A DNA stretch of 64,000 bases from Cellulophaga sp. HaHaR_3_176 (lineage in GTDB: Bacteria > Bacteroidota > Bacteroidia > Flavobacteriales > Flavobacteriaceae). Position numbers and translations under genes: made by a program. Under the pieces are notes generated by a model, which ran no database searches, had not been told where the DNA came from, and was given only the letters and a program-made list of their open reading frames with translations. Positions 27,701-36,693 of the stretch are shown one piece after another; the first letter of the stretch is position 1; the number at the start of each line of letters is the position of its first letter. The DNA is taken from positions 248,001 to 312,000 of the forward strand of contig NZ_CP058990.1 in NCBI RefSeq assembly GCF_019021925.1. The letters run 5' to 3'.

Positions 27701-30700
27701 TATAACGGTATCTTCTGTAATTTCGATAGCTACAGATTGAGATTTAGAACTGTTCGTGAATTGTAAGGTACCATTATTCTGTGTAAAGTCATTAGCATAG
27801 GTTGCAGATCCTTCAGCTGTTTGGTAGTCAACAGAAACAGTTTCACCCGCAGGAATATCACCTGTATAAGTAACCTCAAAAGAAAGTGTAACATTTTCGC
27901 TAGTTGCATCACCTTCTAACGTACTATATGTAGCATTAGAAAAAGCAATACCATCACCAGGCGCTGCATTATCATCATTAATGATAGTAGCAGTAGCCGT
28001 GTTAGACGTAGCACCATCAACAAAACCAGTAACAAATCCGTTAGCTGTTGAAATGTTGTTTAAAAGAACTGTAAAATTCTCATCAGATTCTATAACGGTA
28101 TCTTCTGTAACTTCGATAGCTACAGATTGAGATTTAGAACTGTTCGTGAATTGTAAGGTACCATTATTCTGTGTAAAGTCATTAGCATAGGTTGCAGATC
28201 CTTCAGCTGTTTGGTAGTCAACAGAAACAGTTTCACCCGCAGGAATATCACCTGTATAAGTAACCTCAAAAGAAAGTGTAACATTTTCGCTAGTTGCATC
28301 ACCTTCTAACGTACTATATGTAGCATTAGAAAAAGCAATACCATCACCAGGCGCTGCATTATCATCATTGATAATAGTAGCAGTAGCCGTGTTAGACGTA
28401 GTTCCATCAACAAAACCAGTAACAAAACCGTTAGCTGTTGAAATGTTATTTAAAAGAACTGTAAAGTTTTCATCAGATTCTATAACGGTATCTTCTGTAA
28501 TTTCGATAGCTACAGATTGAGATTTAGAACTGTTCGTGAATTGTAAGGTACCATTATTCTGTGTAAAGTCATTAGCATAGGTTGCAGATCCTTCAGCTGT
28601 TTGGTAGTCAACAGAAACAGTTTCACCTGCAGGAATATCACCTGTATAAGTAACCTCAAAAGAAAGTGTAACATTTTCGCTAGTTGCATCACCTTCTAAC
28701 GTACTATATGTAGCATTAGAAAAAGCAATACCATCACCAGGCGCTGCATTATCATCATTAATGATAGTAGCAGTGGCCGTGTTAGACGTAGCACCATCAA
28801 CAAAACCAGTAACAAAACCGTTAGCTGTTGAAATATTATTTAAAAGAACTGTAAAGTTTTCATCAGATTCTATAACGGTATCTTCTGTAACTTCGATAGC
28901 TACAGATTGAGATTTAGAACTGTTCGTGAATTGTAAGGTACCATTATTCTCTGTAAAGTCATTAGCATAGGTTGCAGATCCTTCAGCTGTTTGGTAGTCA
29001 ACAGAAACAGTTTCACCTGCAGGAATATCACCTGTATAAGTAACCTCAAAAGAAAGTGTAACATTTTCGCTAGTTGCATCACCTTCTAATGTACTGTATG
29101 TAGCATTAGAAAAAGCAATACCATCACCAGGCGCTGCATTGTCGTTGTCAGTAATAGTACCTATACCTGTGTTATCTGTAAATGTAGCTATACCATCATT
29201 GTGACTTAGAATAACATTAAATGTTTCCGTAGGTTCAATAAAGCTATCGTCAATTGTCGCAACATCAAAAGTTACAGTAGTTGAATTAGCGCTTAAAATT
29301 AAATTAGTAGGCCCCGAATAATCACTATTAATTGTTGTATTATTTGTGTAAGTCAAATCTAGAGCAATGTCTTGCGGAATTGTATTAGACGCTGTAATTG
29401 TGAATGTAATAGCATTACCTTCGATAGCTGATGCATTATTAATACTTAACTCAGGAGCAACATATAAGGTAGCTTTATTTGTGCTAGTTTCAGGCGAACA
29501 TAAATTTTCACTATCTGTAGCGACTAATTGATATTCATATGAATTATAAGTAGTTGTTATATTAGTCAGGTTTAAAGTCGTAGTAGTAGCTCCACTATAT
29601 ATACCGCCATTGGTGATTGCATTCCAAGAAGCACCATTATCAGTACTTACCAACCATTGATACGTTAATCCAGTTCCTGAAAAGGCACCAGTAAAAGAAG
29701 TTGAACCATTATTAAGAACAATAGCATCAACTGGTTGTGTGGTTACACTAACTATTTGGTTAGGCGTAATAACTCTAGAATGGTTTCCTGTATATCCTCC
29801 TTGACCAGTAACTAAACCAGTAGCATCAACACTTACAGGAGAATTTCCTAAATAACCATCAGCATCAGGATCAGTATGACCTGCTTCAATTGCATCAACA
29901 CAAGCATCACCATCACTATCATTATCAAAGTGATCAGGTAAGCTATCTCCGTCTGTATTTTGTTCAAGACATGAAGACACGCGTACTGCAAAATCATCAA
30001 AAACAGAATAGGATACATTTCCATCATTTTGTTGATTATATGCATAAATACGAACGGTATATGTTGTGTTTTCTTCAAGATTGAATTTAACTCCTATAGG
30101 TGTTAAATCGAAAAATTCAGAAATACCATCGCTTGGGTAGTGAATACGAATATCAGAATTTAATAATACTGAGGTTGCAAAATTATCTTTTGATATTGCT
30201 ATAGCAGCATCATAAGCATTACCTACAGTGGTACCATCAGAATTTCTATACCAGTTTAGCCCCATACGTTCAATAGTAGGGCTAATTAGATTAGATGCAG
30301 TCGTAAAGCTAACTTCAACATACTCACTTTGCTGGCGAGCATCTACATAGTTATCAGAACTTAAGCTTGTTAACTGTAATTCAGACCCAGGCGTTGCACT
30401 GTTTAAACCACTACCAACACTAACATTTGAAATGTTTGATGTAAGCCAGTTTGTAATAGCAGGGTTCTGAACAAAATCATTTGTTTTTGTTCCGCTTGGA
30501 GAATTAAATTCCCATGCAAAATAATCATCGTTGATGCATTCTTCGGCTTCATTAGCATCAGTAATACCATCATTATCATCATCTAAATCAGTAATATCAT
30601 CGATACCATCATTATCATTATCGTTATCGTTATCTTCAATTATAATAATTGGATTTGATAATGAAAAAATGATATTTGGAGCAAGAGCATTAGCGAATAA

Positions 30701-32803
30701 TGGTGCTGTACCTGTGTAGCTAGGTGAAACAAAAAATTGTTCGGTATTCTCAGCAACTGTATCATCGTTAATACTGAAATTTTCAGTTAAAATTTGCCTA
30801 TCTGTACCGCTAAAAGTTAGTGTAGCAGAATTACCAGTATAATCAGATGGTTGTATTGCACTTCCGTTACTTAATGTATAGTTGATATTAAAAGGATTTT
30901 GAGTAGTGCCATCAAGCGTAAATGTGTAAGGAATACTTCCAACATCTTCTTTAACCATTAAACTTTCAACAATTATAATAGCAACATCATTGTCGTGTAT
31001 TCTAAGCGCACTTTTTTCCGTGTTTATACCAACTCTAGAAGGTCCAGAACCGTATTTAGTTGCTTCAGCGCTATTTCTAGATTTTATACCATGAAACTCT
31101 TCAGATGATTCTACTAATTCATCATCAATAGTAGGGATTGGAATGAAAATTTCAGTACCTGCTGCAGAATTACGAGGAAAAGAAACGGTAGTATTAAAAC
31201 CATTGAAATCTAATCCGTTAGTTGCAGGATGTGTAGATGTAGCATCTTCTAAAACATTAAAATCAATATTATAAGACTCTTCTATACCTACATATTGTTG
31301 GCCACTAGAATTTGTATCAGTCGATAAAAATAATCGATATTGTATTGTTCCACCTTCAGTAATATCATAATTACCACCTGTTACGTATGCAATATCGGTA
31401 TCAATTATAGTTCCTATACCTTCGCCATCATCAACTGTTGCTAAAGAGCTTGAGGTGCTAATATTAATACTAAAATTTTGCTGTGTAGCCTCTACCCAGT
31501 CATCATCAATAGCAGCTACATTAAAGGAAACACTACTAGCGTTAGCAGGTAGAGTTACAGTTGTAGGACCATTATAATCAGCATTTGTTGTTGTATTGTT
31601 TGAATATGCTAAATTAATTACAATAGGTTGGTTTGCAGGACTAGGGTTTGTGATTGTAAAAACTAAATTATCACCCTCAACAGCTGAAGCATCATTAATT
31701 GAAAGTTCAGAAGGGCTTGGGTTAACAGTTATACTAACTGTTGATGTGTCGCAAACAGATTGGTTTGGAGCAGGTAAACATACTTGAACTGTGAAAGTAT
31801 CTGTACCTATAAATCCAGCATTTGGTATATATGAAAAAGAACCATCAGTATTAACTGATAGAGACCCATTTGAAGGAGAAGAGTTTTCTGTATAAACAGA
31901 ACCTACTGGAGTATTGTCATTGGTAGCAACATTGCCATTAAATACTTTTTCGAAGTCCGTATCAAATGTATCATCTATAGCATATGTTTGCAAAAGGAAA
32001 AATTTACCATCACCATGATCTTGGGTTGCACCAATATATTTTATTGATGTTATTATAGATCCTGTAGGTGCAATGCTAGATAGTTCATACATGGCTATAC
32101 CAATAGCAGATCCATTATCATTAACTCTACCACTATTCCAATAATCAGAAGTGGCAGTGTTTGGTGGGGCTTGTGGGCCAGCACTTCCCATTCGGTTTCC
32201 ATTTCTAATAAATGTAGTACCTAACAATTGCTCAGCTCCACCACCAACTGGTGTCCCATACATTTCAACATATAAACAGTTATTTCCAGCTCTTTCTGTA
32301 ACAGCTAAAATCCCATCTGCATTTGATGGAATACCTGGGTTGTAACGAATAGTTTGTACTTGAGAATTTGTTGTATTTACCTTACTAGAATCTTCACAAA
32401 AATCATCTCCATTATTATAGGATTCAAAATAATGGTTTAAGTTTAGAGATTGGTAAGCAAGTATAGCTTCATCACTCCAGTTGCTACTGTCACTTCCGCT
32501 AACAATTTCACTACCATTTTTATTAATAACATTTTCTGAATGGCCACTAGGTCCAACTGAAGTTAGTTCATATGAAGAGGGTACTACAAAAGTGGTATAA
32601 TCAAATCCGTTAATAGTAATCGTAGCTATTGTAGCAGGATCGTCATTATTAGATTGGTTGTCAGCCCAATTAAATGTAACACCAGTATTAATTCCTTGTG
32701 AAAAAATAGTTGTGCTAAAACCTAAAAATAAGAATAAAATTAAAAGACGGATAAGTCCGGTAGGTTTTTTCTTGTAATGTCGATTTGGAGTAAAATTATG
32801 CAT
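24785..32803 (-). CDS. Giant Calx-beta repeat adhesin with T9SS type B C-terminal domain
   Basis: A 2672-residue cell-surface protein. After a signal peptide (to TTIFSQ, about residue 36) it has a cadherin/Ig-like segment (GSFSYIPNAGFIGTDTFTVQ), Calx-beta domains, two calcium-binding thrombospondin type 3-like stretches (about 721-758 with DNDNDNDGIDDITDLDDDND, and about 948-984), seven nearly identical 130-residue Calx-beta repeats (about 1222-2131), HYR-like domains rich in Cys (about 2254-2480), and a type B sorting domain (about 2575-2672; VTPNNDGRNDTFEITGVEYC, FNRWGNKVYEG). It is exported by T9SS and probably extends from the surface as a calcium-stiffened rod, in the manner of SprB-like adhesins. 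PorP/SprF and OmpA partners lie downstream. Confidence 0.93.
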   Translation of the reverse strand: MHNFTPNRHYKKKPTGLIRLLILFLFLGFSTTIFSQGINTGVTFNWADNQSNNDDPATIATITINGFDYTTFVVPSSYELTSVGPSGHSENVINKNGSEIVSGSDSSNWSDEAILAYQSLNLNHYFESYNNGDDFCEDSSKVNTTNSQVQTIRYNPGIPSNADGILAVTERAGNNCLYVEMYGTPVGGGAEQLLGTTFIRNGNRMGSAGPQAPPNTATSDYWNSGRVNDNGSAIGIAMYELSSIAPTGSIITSIKYIGATQDHGDGKFFLLQTYAIDDTFDTDFEKVFNGNVATNDNTPVGSVYTENSSPSNGSLSVNTDGSFSYIPNAGFIGTDTFTVQVCLPAPNQSVCDTSTVSITVNPSPSELSINDASAVEGDNLVFTITNPSPANQPIVINLAYSNNTTTNADYNGPTTVTLPANASSVSFNVAAIDDDWVEATQQNFSINISTSSSLATVDDGEGIGTIIDTDIAYVTGGNYDITEGGTIQYRLFLSTDTNSSGQQYVGIEESYNIDFNVLEDATSTHPATNGLDFNGFNTTVSFPRNSAAGTEIFIPIPTIDDELVESSEEFHGIKSRNSAEATKYGSGPSRVGINTEKSALRIHDNDVAIIIVESLMVKEDVGSIPYTFTLDGTTQNPFNINYTLSNGSAIQPSDYTGNSATLTFSGTDRQILTENFSINDDTVAENTEQFFVSPSYTGTAPLFANALAPNIIFSLSNPIIIIEDNDNDNDNDGIDDITDLDDDNDGITDANEAEECINDDYFAWEFNSPSGTKTNDFVQNPAITNWLTSNISNVSVGSGLNSATPGSELQLTSLSSDNYVDARQQSEYVEVSFTTASNLISPTIERMGLNWYRNSDGTTVGNAYDAAIAISKDNFATSVLLNSDIRIHYPSDGISEFFDLTPIGVKFNLEENTTYTVRIYAYNQQNDGNVSYSVFDDFAVRVSSCLEQNTDGDSLPDHFDNDSDGDACVDAIEAGHTDPDADGYLGNSPVSVDATGLVTGQGGYTGNHSRVITPNQIVSVTTQPVDAIVLNNGSTSFTGAFSGTGLTYQWLVSTDNGASWNAITNGGIYSGATTTTLNLTNITTTYNSYEYQLVATDSENLCSPETSTNKATLYVAPELSINNASAIEGNAITFTITASNTIPQDIALDLTYTNNTTINSDYSGPTNLILSANSTTVTFDVATIDDSFIEPTETFNVILSHNDGIATFTDNTGIGTITDNDNAAPGDGIAFSNATYSTLEGDATSENVTLSFEVTYTGDIPAGETVSVDYQTAEGSATYANDFTENNGTLQFTNSSKSQSVAIEVTEDTVIESDENFTVLLNNISTANGFVTGFVDGATSNTATATIINDDNAAPGDGIAFSNATYSTLEGDATSENVTLSFEVTYTGDIPAGETVSVDYQTAEGSATYANDFTQNNGTLQFTNSSKSQSVAIEITEDTVIESDENFTVLLNNISTANGFVTGFVDGTTSNTATATIINDDNAAPGDGIAFSNATYSTLEGDATSENVTLSFEVTYTGDIPAGETVSVDYQTAEGSATYANDFTQNNGTLQFTNSSKSQSVAIEVTEDTVIESDENFTVLLNNISTANGFVTGFVDGATSNTATATIINDDNAAPGDGIAFSNATYSTLEGDATSENVTLSFEVTYTGDIPAGETVSVDYQTAEGSATYANDFTQNNGTLQFTNSSKSQSVAIEITEDTVIESDENFTVLLNNISTANGFVTGFVDGTTSNTATATIINDDNAAPGDGIAFSNATYSTLEGDATSENVTLSFEVTYTGDIPAGETVSVDYQTAEGSATYANDFTQNNGTLQFTNSSKSQSVAIEVTEDTVIESDENFTVLLNNISTANGFVTGFVDGATSNTATATIINDDNAAPGDGIAFSNATYSTLEGDATSDNVTLSFEVTYTGDIPAGETVSVDYQTAEGSATYANDFTQNNGTLQFTNSSKSQSVAIEITEDTVIESDENFTFLLNNISTANGFVTGFVDGTTSNTATATIINDDNAAPGDGIAFSNATYSTLEGDATSENVTLSFEVTYTGDIPAGETVSVDYQTAEGSATYANDFTQNNGTLQFTNSSKSQSVAIEITEDTVIESDENFTFLLNNISTANGFVTGFVDGTTSNTATATIINDDSDSSLGVQFDVTSIDVNEDAGTVSLNVVLNADVQDEFTVEFYTTNGTAVDGLDYSGIAQNTQTVTFGSTNNNTQVITIAIIDDIAIENVENFSVILTNISTDVVNILANDTANVNIIDNDGNENYPEDITIESCDTIPDAEDITSNSTCLITVTYSENIEGQDDDCAIEYTITRTWVITDCVGNVRTHIQVITIEDTVAPTFVENIPQDITVACNEVPDAAILTAVDTCDTDIDVVFEETATNDRNCATGYVITRTWTASDCAGNTTTTTQTITVPPTGPITSSPYDKEVTIICGDEIPDVPQLTFSGGCDNFDVVFSEEIQNASDTTNDYMIIRSWIVTDSCNNTETFEQIIFVMQPQLEEVFIDICVEDDAIDLINFLPAGFDTNGQFVLISGNTTIEGSIFNPADLEIDEYKIEYSSTDGTCKYYVDFTIITNSDCVTCDASKIITSKAVTPNNDGRNDTFEITGVEYCNYTFDVMIFNRWGNKVYEGKDYQNDWGGFAPNKSFGSSTHLPTGTYYFIININGSDLEPLNGYIYVSTE
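26411..29140 (-). repeat. Seven tandem 390-bp Calx-beta repeats
   Basis: The 390-bp unit (130 codons) recurs seven times without a break, for example at GCTGCATTATCATCATTAAT near 26793, 27183, 27573 and onward in steps of 390. Copies differ at only a handful of positions, including alternation of GTTCCATC and GCACCATC (Thr/Ala) and ACATTTTCAC/GC. The alternation in neighbouring copies suggests that pairs of units (780 bp) were duplicated together. Confidence 0.93.
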
Positions 32804-33349
32804 AGGCTAAAATATTTGGGAGATAATCGTTTCCGAAAAATTTGAAGTGTTATTTGATGATCAGTAGGTTTTTATTGAGGTACAAATAAAAGATATGTTA
32901 AAAATATTTTGTTAATTTTTTCTATTGATAACGCCTATTATCGATTAAAGACCTTCAATTCGTTTAAGTGTATTTTTAATCTGATATGTGCATTTAAGAT
33001 AGTAAAGTGTAAAATCGATGAACTACTTTTATTTTCTTTGAACTACTTTTAAATTGTTGGTGATTAGTCTTTTGAATGTTTATTTTTTTAAGTTTTAACA
33101 AGTGTTTTGGTTGTTGAAAAAAATGTTTATTTAAGGGAAATGAAACCTTAATTAATGTTCAACAAATTCTCTTTTTGTTTGAAAAAGAGGAAATTGACCA
33201 TTGTTTTAATTGATGATTATTTTTTAATTTTTGTGATAATAAATTAAAAAGTAAAGCTTTATGGTATTAGAGCTCATCTAAAATGTAATATATAAGATAG
33301 AGTGAATCTATTTTAGTAAATTTATAGCCTCTTATATTTTAACAATTAG
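32804..33349. promoter_or_regulatory. 546-bp AT-rich divergent intergenic region with a direct repeat
   Basis: This stretch separates the adhesin and kmo, which are transcribed away from each other. I find no open frame with coding character and no RNA gene. TGAACTACTTTTA occurs twice, at 33019-33031 and 33039-33051, exactly 20 bases apart (two helical turns), which is a plausible operator. TAAATTTA near 33318 is a poor -7 box for kmo. Most of the rest is A/T-rich and featureless. Confidence 0.4.
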
Positions 33350-34690
33350 ATGAAATACACACCAAAAGAAATTGCAATAATAGGTTCAGGTTTAGTGGGG
33401 TCATTATTGGCAATATATCTTAAGAAATTTGGTCATAAAATTACAGTTTTCGATCGTAGACCTGATATTCGAAATATCAAATTTTCGGGTCGTTCTATAA
33501 ATTTAGCAATGAGTAATAGAGGATGGAATGCTTTAGAAGAAGCCGGTATTGACTCTGAAATTAAAGAAATTGCAATTCCTTTAGATAAGCGTGCAATGCA
33601 TGTAAATGGTAAGCCAGAATATTACCAGAAGTATGGTAAAGAAGGCGAGGCTATATGGTCAATTTCTCGAGGCGTATTAAATCGTAAGATGATTGATTTA
33701 GCAGAAGAAGCTGGTGTAGAGTTTAGATTTGAAGAAAAAGTTTGGGATGTAGACTTACCTGAGGCTAAGTTGTATACCGGAGAAACCGAAAAAGGAGAAT
33801 GGCAAGAGTATAAATACGATTTGATATTTGGCTGCGATGGAGCTTTTTCTAGAGTTCGCCATAAAATGCAAAGACGTAGTAGGTTTGATTATTCTCAAGA
33901 TTTTATTGATGTAGGTTATAAAGAATTATCTATTGCGCCCAATGATGATGGTACACACAAATTAGATAAAAATTCTTTTCATATATGGCCGAGAGGAAAG
34001 TTTATGTTGATTGCAATGCCAAATTTAGACGGTAGCTTTACGTGTACACTTTTTATGCCTTTTGAAGGTGATATCTCTTTTGAAAATATTAAGACTAAAG
34101 AAGAAGCTAAAAACTTCTTTAAAACTCACTTTCCGAACGTGAGGCATGATATTGAAAATATAACAGATGATTTTTTCAAGAACCCAACAAGTGCAATGGT
34201 AACTATGAAATGTTTTCCTTGGACATATTGGGATAAGGTTGCTTTAGTAGGCGACTCGGCACATGCCGTAGTCCCGTTTTATGGGCAAGGTATGAATGCA
34301 GGTTTTGAAGATATATTTACATTGAATGAAATTATAAAAAAACATGGAGATGATTGGCGTTCTATATTTTCAGAATATGAGAATATTAGAAAGCCTAATG
34401 CAGATGCTATAGCAGAACTTAGTTATCGAAATTTTGTGGAAATGAGCAGTAAAACTGCAGATCCAAAATTTTTACTTCAAAAAAAGATAGAGAAATATTT
34501 TGCATCAAAACATCCAGAAAAATGGGTTCCTGCATATTCAAGAGTTACTTTTTCTGATAAACCATATGCAGAGGCGCTAGCAGAAGGTGATTTTCAAGAG
34601 GAAATTATGCAGAAAGTAATGAAGCTTGATGCTATTGAAGAAAAATGGGATAGCACAGAGGTGGAAAATTACATCTTGAGCTTGCTTTAA
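33350..34690 (+). CDS. kmo: Kynurenine 3-monooxygenase (FAD-dependent)
   Basis: A 446-residue class A flavin monooxygenase that hydroxylates L-kynurenine to 3-hydroxykynurenine using NADPH and O2. The Rossmann motif is IIGSGLVGSLLAIYL (Gly12, Gly14, Gly17), the DG motif is FGCDGAFSRVR and the FAD ribityl-binding GD motif is LVGDSAHAVVPFYGQGMN (Asp302). RRPDIRNIKFSGRSINLA is characteristic of KMO. The strong C-terminal membrane anchor of the mitochondrial enzyme is absent, as expected in bacteria. With kynU it supports quinolinate/NAD synthesis from tryptophan, but the two genes are 13 kb apart with the adhesin locus between. Confidence 0.95.
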   Translation: MKYTPKEIAIIGSGLVGSLLAIYLKKFGHKITVFDRRPDIRNIKFSGRSINLAMSNRGWNALEEAGIDSEIKEIAIPLDKRAMHVNGKPEYYQKYGKEGEAIWSISRGVLNRKMIDLAEEAGVEFRFEEKVWDVDLPEAKLYTGETEKGEWQEYKYDLIFGCDGAFSRVRHKMQRRSRFDYSQDFIDVGYKELSIAPNDDGTHKLDKNSFHIWPRGKFMLIAMPNLDGSFTCTLFMPFEGDISFENIKTKEEAKNFFKTHFPNVRHDIENITDDFFKNPTSAMVTMKCFPWTYWDKVALVGDSAHAVVPFYGQGMNAGFEDIFTLNEIIKKHGDDWRSIFSEYENIRKPNADAIAELSYRNFVEMSSKTADPKFLLQKKIEKYFASKHPEKWVPAYSRVTFSDKPYAEALAEGDFQEEIMQKVMKLDAIEEKWDSTEVENYILSLL

Positions 34691-34712
34691 AATATATAGA
34701 ATTTCTTGAATA

Positions 34713-34747
34713 AAAAAAACCATCTACAAAATGTAGATGGTTTTTTT
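34713..34747. terminator. Bidirectional terminator between kmo and the coiled-coil gene
   Basis: A 16-bp stem AAAAAAACCATCTACA / TGTAGATGGTTTTTTT with an AAA loop. It has T tracts in both directions and lies between convergent genes. Confidence 0.9.
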
Positions 34748-34764
34748 ATGGAATGTATTTTGTA

Positions 34765-35544
34765 TTAAAGTTTAGAAAAAAGAGTTTGCATTTTTTCTTG
34801 CTCTTCTTCTGCTAAAACAGGATCTACTAATATACGACCACTGTGCTCATCAGTAATAATTTTTTTACGAGAAGCTATTTCTACTTGCACCTGAGGTGGA
34901 ATAGTAAAGAAAGAACCACCAGAAGCACCTCTTTCAATAGCAACAACAGCTAAACCGTTTTTAACGTTATTTCTGATACGTTTATATGCAGTAACTAAAC
35001 GTTCTTCAATATTTTTTTGATACTCATCAGATTTAATTAAAAGAGCTTTTTCTTCTTTTTCAGTTTCTGCTAGAATAGCACTTAATTCACTCTTTTTATG
35101 CTTTAAGTGAGTTTCGCGATCTGAGTAACGCTCTTTAGTATTAGAAATCACAGATTTCTTTTGGTCTATTTGAGCTTTAAATTCTTTGATATTTTTTTCA
35201 GCAAGTTGAATTTCTAATTCTTGAAATTCAACCTCTTTAGTAATAGAGTTAAACTCTCTACTGTTACGAACATTTTTTTGTTGTTCGGTATATTTTTTCA
35301 TTAATGTCTTAGCATCATCAATCATGTTCTTTTTGCCAGTGATCTCATAATTAATAGTTTCGATATCAGTCTTTAACTTTTCCATTCTAGTTTTTAGACC
35401 TAATACTTCGTCTTCTAAGTCTTCGACTTCTAAAGGTAATTCACCTCTTATATTACGTATTTCATCAACTCTAGAATCAATTAATTGCAAATCGTATAAT
35501 GCTCTTAACTTCTGTTCTACTGTAGTTTCTGTTTTTGCTGCCAT
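34765..35544 (-). CDS. Coiled-coil protein of the C4 zinc-ribbon (CT398/DUF164-like) family, cysteine-free
   Basis: A 259-residue protein. Residues about 10-185 form a long antiparallel coiled-coil hairpin rich in Glu and Lys. The C-terminal segment GASGGSFFTIPPQVQVEI and IITDEHSGRILVDP aligns with the zinc-ribbon domain of the family, where paired CxxC motifs normally sit around LPPQ and before GRIL. Here no cysteine occurs anywhere in the protein, so zinc cannot be bound in the usual way. The NIF3 gene ends 3 bases upstream of its start, a pairing common in Bacteroidota. The function is poorly known; a role near RNA polymerase or flagellar-type complexes is proposed for relatives. Confidence 0.82.
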   Translation of the reverse strand: MAAKTETTVEQKLRALYDLQLIDSRVDEIRNIRGELPLEVEDLEDEVLGLKTRMEKLKTDIETINYEITGKKNMIDDAKTLMKKYTEQQKNVRNSREFNSITKEVEFQELEIQLAEKNIKEFKAQIDQKKSVISNTKERYSDRETHLKHKKSELSAILAETEKEEKALLIKSDEYQKNIEERLVTAYKRIRNNVKNGLAVVAIERGASGGSFFTIPPQVQVEIASRKKIITDEHSGRILVDPVLAEEEQEKMQTLFSKL

Positions 35545-35547
35545 ATA

Positions 35548-36642
35548 TTAAAAATACTTGATGGGATTTGTTTTACTTTCCGATAAACGGACTGCAAAAT
35601 TAGGGATTTTTTTTGTAAGATAGTCAACTAATAAATTTTTTGTAAACTGCTCAGTTTCATAGTGTCCAATATCAGCTATAATCATTTTACCTTCTGCTTC
35701 ATAAAATTGATGATATTTAAGGTCTGAAGATATAAAAACATCAGCATTTGCTTGCTTTGCAGCGTTTATGGCAAAAGCTCCACTACCGCCTAAAACAGCT
35801 ACTTTTTTTATTCTTTTATTTAATAGTTTAGAATGTCTGATACACGAAACATTCATTTTTTCTTTTAAAAATGTCAAAAAAGCTTCTTCATCTAGGTCTT
35901 TATCTAGCTCACCAATCATTCCGATACCAATATTTTGATTATTGTTCTCTAGAGTTATAATTTCATAAGCAACCTCTTCGTAAGGGTGATTTTGTTTTAG
36001 TGTGTTTATTATTTTTTCTTCTAAAGCTTTTTCAAATGTTATATTAATTTGACATTCGTTTTCAAAATGTGTTTCTCCAATTTTTCCAATTGTCGGTTTT
36101 GCATTTTCTTCGGCTTTAAAGCTGCCAATACCATTTATACTAAAACTACAATTACTATAGTTGCCAATATTACCAGCACCAATTTCAAACAATTTTTCTT
36201 TTAACTCTTGCGCATTTTTTTCAGGAACATAAGTGGTAAGCTTTTTAATAGTGCTTTTTTGTGGTATTAAAATTTTGGTATTTGTTAAGCCTAAAACTTC
36301 ACACATTTTATAATTGACTCCTTTTATAGCGTTATCTAAAGCTGTATGCATGCTATAAATAGCAATATTATTTTGAATGGCTTTTATAACAACTCTTTGT
36401 ACATAAGTACTACCCGTTATTTTCTTTAGCCCTCCAAAAATAATAGGATGAAAACTAATAATTAGATTACATTTTTTTTCGATTGCTTCGTCAACAACAT
36501 TTTCTAAAGTATCTAGAGTTACTAATACGCCTGATACTTCGGTATTATAGTCGCCAACTAAAAGGCCAACATTATCAAAATCTTCAGCATAAGCTAACGG
36601 AGCCAGTTCTTCAAGTATGTTGGTTATCTGCTTTACAATCAT
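35548..36642 (-). CDS. NIF3-like dinuclear metal centre protein
   Basis: A 364-residue protein of the NIF3/YqfO family, which forms hexameric toroids with a two-metal site. Metal ligands are visible at LIISFHPIIFGGLKKITG (His65) and near the C terminus in IADIGHYETEQF (His and Glu). The insert of about 130 residues between the halves corresponds to the PII-like domain of the long YqfO type. It is sometimes annotated as GTP cyclohydrolase I type 2, but this activity is uncertain. The coiled-coil gene follows 3 bases after its stop, so the two are co-transcribed. lpxK diverges only 51 bases upstream. Confidence 0.88.
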   Translation of the reverse strand: MIVKQITNILEELAPLAYAEDFDNVGLLVGDYNTEVSGVLVTLDTLENVVDEAIEKKCNLIISFHPIIFGGLKKITGSTYVQRVVIKAIQNNIAIYSMHTALDNAIKGVNYKMCEVLGLTNTKILIPQKSTIKKLTTYVPEKNAQELKEKLFEIGAGNIGNYSNCSFSINGIGSFKAEENAKPTIGKIGETHFENECQINITFEKALEEKIINTLKQNHPYEEVAYEIITLENNNQNIGIGMIGELDKDLDEEAFLTFLKEKMNVSCIRHSKLLNKRIKKVAVLGGSGAFAINAAKQANADVFISSDLKYHQFYEAEGKMIIADIGHYETEQFTKNLLVDYLTKKIPNFAVRLSESKTNPIKYF

Positions 36643-36693
36643 TTTATAAGTTTATCTGTTTTTCAAAGATAAAATATTATATTTTCGTTATCG

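Noticed and set aside
26560..29082. Seven identical 60-residue open frames at 390-bp intervals
   Set aside because: They are out-of-frame readings of the Calx-beta repeats on the same strand.
30590..30640. ATCATT/ATCGTT short tandem repeats considered as a phase-variable microsatellite
   Set aside because: The units are 6 bp and code for Asp-Asn/Asp-Asp in a calcium-binding stretch, so slippage would keep the reading frame. It reflects protein composition.
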